A stretch of DNA of 64,000 nucleotides from Apodospora peruviana (taxonomy: Eukaryota; Ascomycota; Sordariomycetes; Sordariales; Lasiosphaeriaceae): NCBI GenBank assembly GCA_033439685.1, contig JAUEDM010000007.1, positions 3,462,501 to 3,526,500 of the forward strand. Reading direction: 5' to 3'. The position numbers were made by a program, and so were the translations under genes. The notes below the pieces were generated by a model. It did not search any database. It was not told the origin of the DNA and saw only the letters and a list, made by a program, of their open reading frames with translations. Shown here one piece after another: positions 57,527 to 64,000 of the stretch (position 1 is the first letter of the stretch; each line of letters opens with the position of its first letter).

Positions 57527-59107
57527 CGTGCAGACTTGACGATGCTGTTAACCCACGCAACTCTGTGATAGGGGCGCAAAGAGATGCGCGGTTAACGTTA
57601 ACGGAGATTGACGGTGAAAAGCAGGTTGCGACACCGCAATACCGACACCGGAACCTGCTGACCCGACTGGAGCAGGACGTGCATATGCACGACTGGAGGG
57701 CGGATTGTGATTGGTGTTTTCTTTTCACGGAGTTCATGCAGCCAAGGTGAAACCCACGAAGCGTAGTGACCTGCCTCATCCGGACGGACAGCGGTGAGCA
57801 ACTCAGTTGTGGACTGGATAGCAGACAAGCTTCGAGCTCAGTATCCGCCAGTGTATCACTAGATACGCTAACCCACTACTCGCGAACCCTTGCCGTGCTT
57901 GATCAACGGTTCGACGATATATCAACAGAGATTGAGTAAGGAGTGACGCGGAACAAGGACTTCTTGTTTCCGATCCCGTTTGCAGGCGAGGTGGTTCAAT
58001 ATCATGAGAGCCAGTAATCTCTGCATCTCGGAAGTGGCTTGTTCAGAGAGTCTTTTCCGTCGTCGACAAGCACGAGGCCTCGTTCACCGGAGCGGGCGGG
58101 GGCCCGCTTCGACCGTGGGCCCGCTTCGACCGTTGTCGCGGCGGCTCGCGCCGGGCAACAGAGACACTTACCAAGGCGAGCCAAGAGGACAGCACTGTGA
58201 AATATGCCCGTAGCCTGACAGCGAATGGTAACATCCGGCTGACAGAGTTATCAAAAGGGGCGACTGGCAAACGAATGCCCTGCGTTGGATCTCCAATCAA
58301 CTCCATGTAAATGCCTGAAGCAACCAAGTATTCCGATAGACGTCAAAGTTGGTACGTACGGTTCATGGTGTCTGGATCGCCAAGGGGGAAGAATTCGAGC
58401 TCGTGGATTCTCGAAGCCAAAGTCTTTTTGGGCATCGCAGACGAATGGGATTCAATGGCATCCGGAGAAAACGAGCTGTCAATGTGAGAATCGCAAAAGG
58501 AGAGGGACGAGGGTATCACACCTTCAAGTCGAGACACGAAAAGCTGGCGAGTCCCAGCAGGGCAGAGCAGCTGAATCCAAGGAGCTGGGCATTCGCGGCT
58601 GTTCTGAGCGCAGTTAACCGCCTGTCATCAACGAAGGGAATCCACCGTATCCGTATTCGCGTCGCGTAAGCTGCGGAAAGAGACGAGAGGGAGAAAGCGA
58701 CCATGACTGCGCCCTTCGTCATGGTGCATCGTATCGGATTTATTCCCTCTCGAGGTGGAGGAGGAACAATATAAAGTCGTGTCGTTGTCGGGGCCGGGTT
58801 GTCCACCCAAGCAATCCAGCGGCGACCGAACGTGTTTGATGGGAGTCGCGTCCCGGGCATGGAAGTTTCCCCAACTCCACCAAAAAATGCACTTCACCCC
58901 GCATATCGCTTGCTTCAAGTCCCCGGATCTCGGATCATGCATGAGTTGCATGTTCGTGTCATGCATAACCCTCAGGCAAACAAAATGAGGAGACGGCGTT
59001 CAAGTGATTGAAGTCCAAAACGTCAAAGCAAGAAACAACTGACTGATAAAAATTTGCAAGTTCATTTCTTCGGGAAAGGGGTGTGAAATTGCAAAAGATA
59101 AATGATT
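57527..59107. other. Long intergenic with a 17-bp tandem duplication
   Basis: GGGCCCGCTTCGACCGT is present twice in perfect tandem at 58100-58133. Otherwise only small unrecognised frames occur (for example on the plus strand at 58285-58669). Confidence 0.5.
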
Positions 59108-59198
59108 GGGGCCACCCGGGGATTGAACCCGGGACCTCTCGCAAGAATGCTCAGGTTGAAAACCCTAAGCGAGAATCATACCACTAGACCAGCGGCCC
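59108..59198 (-). tRNA. tRNA-Pro(AGG) with a 19-nt intron
   Basis: Acceptor GGGCCGC pairs with GTGGCCC (one G-T), discriminator C. D-arm is TGGTCTAGTGGTATGA. Anticodon stem CTCGC/GCGAG encloses TTAGGG, with anticodon AGG. Nineteen extra nt after position 37 (beginning TTTTCAACC) form a standard intron, giving 91 nt in total. T-arm is CCGGG-TTCAATC-CCGGG type. Confidence 0.93.
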
Positions 59199-59617
59199 TT
59201 GTTATTGGTTGATCGAAAGTGGTCAAATACTCTCTTTATCAATGGTTGGGTGCGAGCAATCCACGACCTTTAAGGAGAAACTATTAAGACGCTTCGAAGT
59301 GATATTCTGTTGGAAATTGCCTGGTTGTATATCGAAGTCATTACAATACAGCTTAAGGCCAACAAGGTGCTATGACATCGTAAGCCATGTCTGCCTGGAG
59401 TTCTGCCTTGAAAGTCTGAGGCCAGCTTGATTTAAGCATCCGCAGCTCCATCGGTTAGGAGATACGATATCGTAAGGAATGCCCGTATGCGGCAAAGCAA
59501 GTAGGCCTACTTATTAGAATGTGAACAGCCAACATCACAGTTCCTTCTCTTCCCTTGACTGCCCATCTTCGTCAACCCATCATTACAGTTTCAACTATTG
59601 ACCCCATCTCCAACATC
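59199..59617. other. Intergenic, nothing recognised
   Basis: Upstream region of the F-box-like gene. Confidence 0.4.
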
Positions 59618-60751
59618 ATGGCCTCACGAAAAGTATCACTGCTCGGCATCCCGCCCGAGGTGCGAGCCATAATCATAGACTTGGTCCCTCACATCCCCTC
59701 GCCGGCCCCACGCCATCCAACCAGTCTGCGCGACCAAAAACGGCGCGTGATCGAAAGATCCGAGTCGGGCGCCTGGTCCCAGGAAAGCCGCGTCTTCTTT
59801 GAACAGACACCTGTCCCCAACCCTGTCCTCGGGCTGTTGCTCACAAACCGCCAACTGCACGACGAGACGCGCGCCATGCTGAAGCGCAGCTTCTCTTTCG
59901 ACACCAAGCCAGCACGGCTTCCCAGCTATACGCTGGACGTGGTCTACCTCAAGGACTGCACCCTGTGGTCGACATGGCTTTCGGTCCCGGCACGCGCCCC
60001 GCACGTCGACACCGTCTTCACACAATTCCGCCTCTTCAACTGCCCTGACGGCATGCGCATAGCCACAGACACCAAGCGCGACATGTTCCAAATCGGCTGC
60101 GGCGGCCCCCCGCCGATCATGTGGCCATTATACCATTTGTTGATCTGCGCGCCCAAGTTTGGGCCCTGCGGTTGCGCATTCACCATGCGCCGGCTTGTGA
60201 TAGACTTCCTACCGGCCGAGGAGGACGATCTCTTGCCTTTGGGGTTGACGACTATAACACGGTATGATGACAACACGCCGGTGGATTGGTTCGAGGTGAG
60301 CCTTGGGGGAAGCTGGACGCCGCCTTCGGCTGACCGGCGCCTGAAGGGACCGGCGTTGATGATGGAGTTTGTCAAGGCGCAGATCAGGAGGCTGATGTGG
60401 ATGGAGCATACAGAGTTTGAGCTCGCCAAGAAGATGTACGAGAGTATTGGTGAGATTGAGCTTCGGTTGGCTGGTGAGGTGTGCACGAACCTCGATCTGG
60501 CGGAGAGTTTGGCTTCCTTGAATGGCTGGGGGGATCCGGGAAGCAGCAGGCAGAGGAAGTGGGAGACTCAGTTTGTGCAGTGGCGACCTTGGGTGATGGC
60601 ACGAAGACGTGAGCTCGGGATGCCCGTTCAGGAAGTTGTGCCACAAGTTGACCAAGATATTCAAGTGATGACAGATGGTGATGGGTCTGATAAGTCTGTT
60701 GAGTTTGATGAGTCTGATGGGTCTGGTCAGTCTGATTACTGTGATCCATAA
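59618..60751 (+). CDS. F-box / 2EXR-like hypothetical protein
   Basis: An intronless 377-residue protein. It opens with VSLLGIPPEVRAIIIDLVPHI, an F-box-like or 2EXR-like helix (LPxExR type). The block LGLLLTNRQLHDETRAML follows; the LLTNRQLHxET phrase is typical of the large fungal family of such proteins. The C-terminus is acidic (DGDGSDKSVEFDESDGSGQ). These proteins are presumed substrate adaptors but few are studied. The ATG at 59618 begins the conserved part; an in-frame ATG at 59555 is also possible. Confidence 0.75.
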   Translation: MASRKVSLLGIPPEVRAIIIDLVPHIPSPAPRHPTSLRDQKRRVIERSESGAWSQESRVFFEQTPVPNPVLGLLLTNRQLHDETRAMLKRSFSFDTKPARLPSYTLDVVYLKDCTLWSTWLSVPARAPHVDTVFTQFRLFNCPDGMRIATDTKRDMFQIGCGGPPPIMWPLYHLLICAPKFGPCGCAFTMRRLVIDFLPAEEDDLLPLGLTTITRYDDNTPVDWFEVSLGGSWTPPSADRRLKGPALMMEFVKAQIRRLMWMEHTEFELAKKMYESIGEIELRLAGEVCTNLDLAESLASLNGWGDPGSSRQRKWETQFVQWRPWVMARRRELGMPVQEVVPQVDQDIQVMTDGDGSDKSVEFDESDGSGQSDYCDP

Positions 60752-60859
60752 ATCAGTGCGAAATTGTTTATGCTTCCCAATAAATACTTTAAATTAGCGA
60801 GAAAATCCGGACGTTACATTCATGAAAGCTGGTGAGTGAACAACCAGCTACAATCCTCG

Positions 60860-61320
60860 ATGTTCGAGGGTCACCTAGCCTTTATGGCCGGTATATTCGG
60901 CATGAACGCAACCGAGTTCGACCCCCGGCAACTCGATGAGCATAAGCACCCAGCTCGCCATCATGTGTAAGTCCACTGCTACACCAATATCACCCAAACC
61001 ACCTTCCAGACGTGCCGGCAGCAAGTTCTAACAGAAGAGTGCACGGAAACATACAGTCCCCATCTCAAGCACAGTCATCGTCGCGACCCGCATGCTCGCC
61101 TTCGGCCGCCTCATCCGCGCGATGCTGTGGTCCGCCTTCGCGCACGCGTACGCGTGGCTGACGGTCAAGATCCACGCCTACCAGCGCCTGGTTAGCCTGG
61201 GGCCACAACAGCCGCAGCATCATGGGAAAGACCGAGTTCAATATCCGCTCTATGCAGGAGGAGGTGCGCAAGATGAGGCACAAGAAGTGTCGAGACCGGA
61301 AGGCCGAGTAGAATTAGGCT
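60860..61320 (+). pseudogene. Stranded C-terminal piece of a CorA-like Mg2+ transporter
   Basis: LAFMAGIFGMNATEFD (from about 60878) contains the GMN signature that follows the first membrane helix of CorA channels. A GT-AG intron (about 60967-61054) then joins to PISSTVIVATRMLAFGRLI, matching the second membrane segment. The long cytosolic N-terminal part and the first helix are not found upstream, where the F-box-like gene ends 110 bp away. A partial CorA-like gene in the same orientation begins at 63029, so this may be the leftover of a tandem copy. Confidence 0.5.
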
Positions 61321-61616
61321 GCTGACTAGGGCAGAAATAAGGATGAAGAGGCTGAAGAAGATGCGAGGAAAAGACGTCAGGCCTCTGGCGAGCCCTAAGA
61401 GACTGTATAAGTCGATAACTACTGGATAGATTTTATGGTCAGGGTAGTGACTACTAGTAGATAATCACAAGAGGGTTAAAGATAACCTCGTCAAATGGGA
61501 ATACGCTCATGACTTAGGTTCTGTTCTATGGCTCTCTCGGAGCATGTAACTAGGTGGACTGAAACCGGGGAATCACGTAAGTATACCCTTGAACCTGATG
61601 GAGTTGTACGTGGTTT
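61321..61616. other. Convergent spacer, nothing recognised
   Basis: AT-rich, with no coding signal. Confidence 0.4.
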
Positions 61617-62492
61617 CTAACTCTCTTCGCGAGGAGACAAGGAAGCCATCCGGATGTCAGAAGTAGCGGTAGGTGGCTCGTACTCCTCGCTCGAACTACT
61701 AGTGTCCGTACTAGAAGATGGGCGGCGGCCACCAAACTCAGAAGTGCTGTGATAGCTAGAAGGCAAGCTGTAAAGATCATCATCCTCCAATTGCCGGCTG
61801 TACATGACCGAACTTGTCCTGAGACATAGGCTCCCCGCGGTCAGAGAAACAATGAAAGTCAGCCATGCCAGCACCGTCGCCGCCGACCCGCTCACCGCCA
61901 TGACCGCGCCCGACGAGAGTGCGTTCATTAACGGAGCGGCTGTTGCTGCAGCAATGTGTTGCCAGACGGCTGCCAGCAGGCTGGCGATCATTGCAGCCAA
62001 TGGGAGTAACCCGAAGGTCCTGGTGAACAACTTCATGGTCAAAGGGTGGGGGGTGGTCGCAGGTGCCAGTGGTGTTTCATAGCCGACCTTGACGAGGGGG
62101 AACGAAGATACGAGAAAGACAGCGAGAGCGGTGAATGCGAGAAATATAATGCTAGGTCGGACTACATGTTAATAAAATCAGAATGCCCGGGGAAAGTCGA
62201 TAAAGGCTCACTTCATCAAGGGCGAGATGGCTCCATCTCTCAGGTCGTAGGCTGTCTTGACGAGGTTCCAGGGCTCGGTGACGCCCATCAGCTGCTCTCT
62301 GACTCGACCGGGGTCGCCGCAGGTCCAGCTGGCGGTATCGTCCAACCGAGCACACATGCAGAAATAGCCGACGCGGAGCTCGAGGCGGGAAAATCCCGTG
62401 GTTATGTCTGTTGCTGCTGCTAGGCCGAAAGAAAAGAGATAAATTCCAGCTAATCTTGGAGCGGCGCAGCCGGCGAGGAGGAGACATTGCAT
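61617..62492 (-). CDS. Fig1-like / four-helix membrane protein
   Basis: Exons 62492-62212 and 62151-61617 give 271 residues in phase. The first part has LLLAGCAAPRLAGIYLFSFGL, then an extracellular-type loop with LRVGYFCMCARLDD and SWTCG, resembling the Fig1 (Ca2+ regulator and membrane fusion) family. Three further hydrophobic helices follow: IIFLAFTALAVFLVSSFP, LLPLAAMIASLLAAVWQHIA and a segment with VLAWLTFIVSLTAGSLC. A Ser-rich cytosolic tail ends the protein. Fig1 proteins support calcium influx and cell fusion in mating and hyphae. A further 5' exon is likely, because the frame is open above the chosen ATG; I could not place it in phase. Confidence 0.65.
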
Positions 62493-63028
62493 CAAAATTG
62501 CAGTGCAGTTCAGGATCTGAACGGGTCTGCGGAGAGACGCTGGACGGGGACAACTTCATGTGTTAGATAGGGGCTAGCGAAAAGGGTGGATGATAGTGGT
62601 ACTATCGCGACGTACCGATACGGTGCCATATTTCATACCCCAGTAGCAATAGGTTATCCTTCCATGACGCACGTGTCATTGCGAAGTAGCTTGTGATCTT
62701 GGAGATAACAATCATGATGAAAACAAGAAAAAAAGAACCGTGGGAACGGCGATAGACTCACATTGTCCCGCATTAACCAGCCACCTGATAATAGCACACT
62801 GAGCCGACTCTGTCCCTCGTACGGAAGTTACTCCATACCCTTGGATGTTTCGCCAATCATGCGCTGTAGGTAATCCCTGTAGCTGCATCAAGTATCCAAC
62901 CCAACCCCCAAATTTTTGCTCTATCGTGACACCTAGCGTGACGGTTTCCGACAACAACACAGAATACCAAGGTCCATGCAAACTGCACCAGCGCCTTTCG
63001 AATCCGAGTGCATGATCGAAACCCGAAG
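62493..63028. promoter_or_regulatory. Divergent upstream region of the Fig1-like and CorA-like genes
   Basis: It probably contains a 5' exon of the Fig1-like gene. A candidate ATG-containing open stretch lies on the minus strand at about 62614-62716, but its phase does not fit. Confidence 0.35.
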
Positions 63029-64000
63029 ATGGACGAGCAAGGCAACTCGAACGGGGAGAACGACAATGCAAGCGGAAATGTCACCCCACTCCAAGTCGAA
63101 AGCGTTGCGAGCAACGACGAGGAGTTGACGTATATTGAAAGATTTAAATCCCGGCAGCATCTGATGCCCCATTGGCGCAACGTCCTTGCCAGCCCTCGAA
63201 ACGACGTGAAGATGAACGACGGGAACGGCTTGCTCCAACTGTTGACCTTCTTCCGGCCGCTAGACGGAAGGTTGGCTCTGGGAGACATCCAGGCACTGCA
63301 TGCCGATGATGATCGCATCGGTCCACGGTCGCTGGCCGATGCGCTAGATGCCTGGAACCCGGACCGCCATCCGGACCGCAACCCGGACCGCATCCCTGTA
63401 TTCAAAGCTGTGCTCGTCAGCGATCTCGGCACGGATCTGATCAACAGCCTCGGCCCAACCCTGCGTCTTAGTCCTGAGGTCTTCGAGGAGCACCTCGTCA
63501 AGTCGGGCTACACAGCCGAGTCGTACGGGGACGCCGACTCGAGCACCTGGCCCACGCGCTTCCTGCGCAAGCAGCAGGTCTCGCTGCGCTGGCACAGCCT
63601 GGTCCTCCGCGAGAACATGGAGCCCCGGGATGCCGACACGCGCCGCCTGCTGCTGAACGACGATCTCGATTGGAAGACGTCCTTTCCCATAGGCGGCGCC
63701 GGAAACAGGGTGGAGTGGCGCAGGCGCTATCTGTCCACCCTCACCAACATCTTTCGCCAAGAGTGGTCGCTCTCGTCCGTCTACCGTCCCATGAGGAAAC
63801 AGCTTGTCCAGAGCTTGGAGCAGCGGGGCCTTATCAACATCGGCGAAGGCGACGAGCTGCAGGCGCCCGACGAGCTGGAGCGTCTGCCTGAAAACGAGAT
63901 GGATGTCGTTGCGTGGGAGGAACGCGTCACCTTCTGCTGGGGAAGCCGGGATGATCAGGAGAGAGTCCGTACGTGGCCTGGCACCAACAGCCGAAAGGGA
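63029..64000 (+). CDS. CorA-like Mg2+ transporter, N-terminal part (3' end cut by window)
   Basis: The frame is open from the ATG at 63029 to the right edge (324 codons) with no intron. The cytosolic part shows blocks usual in the large fungal CorA-like family: GLLQLLTFFRPLDGRL, SDLGTDLINSLGPTLRLSPE and EEHLVKSGYTAESYGD followed by TWPTRFLRKQQVSLRWHSLV. A short internal repeat, PDRHPDRNPDR, lies at about residue 112. The membrane helices and GMN motif would lie beyond the window. The ATG 16 bp upstream (63013) is in another frame. Confidence 0.8.
   Translation, partial: MDEQGNSNGENDNASGNVTPLQVESVASNDEELTYIERFKSRQHLMPHWRNVLASPRNDVKMNDGNGLLQLLTFFRPLDGRLALGDIQALHADDDRIGPRSLADALDAWNPDRHPDRNPDRIPVFKAVLVSDLGTDLINSLGPTLRLSPEVFEEHLVKSGYTAESYGDADSSTWPTRFLRKQQVSLRWHSLVLRENMEPRDADTRRLLLNDDLDWKTSFPIGGAGNRVEWRRRYLSTLTNIFRQEWSLSSVYRPMRKQLVQSLEQRGLINIGEGDELQAPDELERLPENEMDVVAWEERVTFCWGSRDDQERVRTWPGTNSRKG

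Noticed and set aside
57598..57828. Short frames upstream of the HET gene
   Set aside because: No family features; they sit where the HET promoter and leader should be.

Overview
The window is nuclear DNA of a filamentous ascomycete (Pezizomycotina, most likely Sordariomycetes). The evidence is short GT-AG introns of about 50-100 bp in most genes, fungal-only families (HET, SesB-like hydrolases, patatin/NACHT STAND proteins, psi-factor oxygenase, SAT4/PTH11-type rhodopsin-fold protein, Fig1-like protein), nuclear tRNA genes (one with an intron), and relics of fungal LINE, pogo/Fot and LTR elements. Exon structures were assembled by hand from splice signals and reading phase; they are predictions.

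Layout. 0-13.3 kb: mostly enzymes. These are a secreted M28 aminopeptidase (cut by the left edge), a D-arm-less tRNA-Gly, a decayed fungal-family gene, a seven-helix rhodopsin-fold membrane protein, a luciferase-like monooxygenase, tRNA-Glu, a secreted GH43+CBM35 galactanase and a secreted BBE-type FAD oxidase. 14.8-22.4 kb: two NLR-type genes. One is a patatin/NB-ARC/TPR gene ruined by several lesions including a solo LTR; the other is an apparently intact NACHT/ankyrin gene with 13 exact-length 99-bp repeats. 22.8-28.9 kb: a graveyard of a pogo-like transposase, two LINE remnants and a broken RZ-finger gene.

29.3-39.6 kb: a compact group of five genes: a SesB hydrolase fused to NACHT with a poly-cysteine tail, two coiled-coil proteins, and two free-standing SesB-type hydrolases in alternating orientation. 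This is the best candidate for an undescribed multi-gene recognition or cell-death system. 40-45.7 kb: a metabolic trio of a D-threonine-aldolase-like PLP enzyme, an MFS anion permease and an HSL-type esterase. 46.2-57.5 kb: a DUF2235 hydrolase with a 15-nt exon and a GC-AG intron, a fatty-acid dioxygenase whose P450 half lacks its heme cysteine, a small secreted cysteine-rich protein and a HET-domain protein. 58-64 kb: intron-containing tRNA-Pro, an F-box-like protein, a stranded CorA C-terminus, a Fig1-like membrane protein and the N-terminal part of a CorA-like transporter running off the right edge.

Together, the STAND, hydrolase and HET genes look like an allorecognition/immunity neighbourhood mixed with transposon debris. 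The enzymes on either side look like ordinary secreted degradation and lipid-signalling functions.
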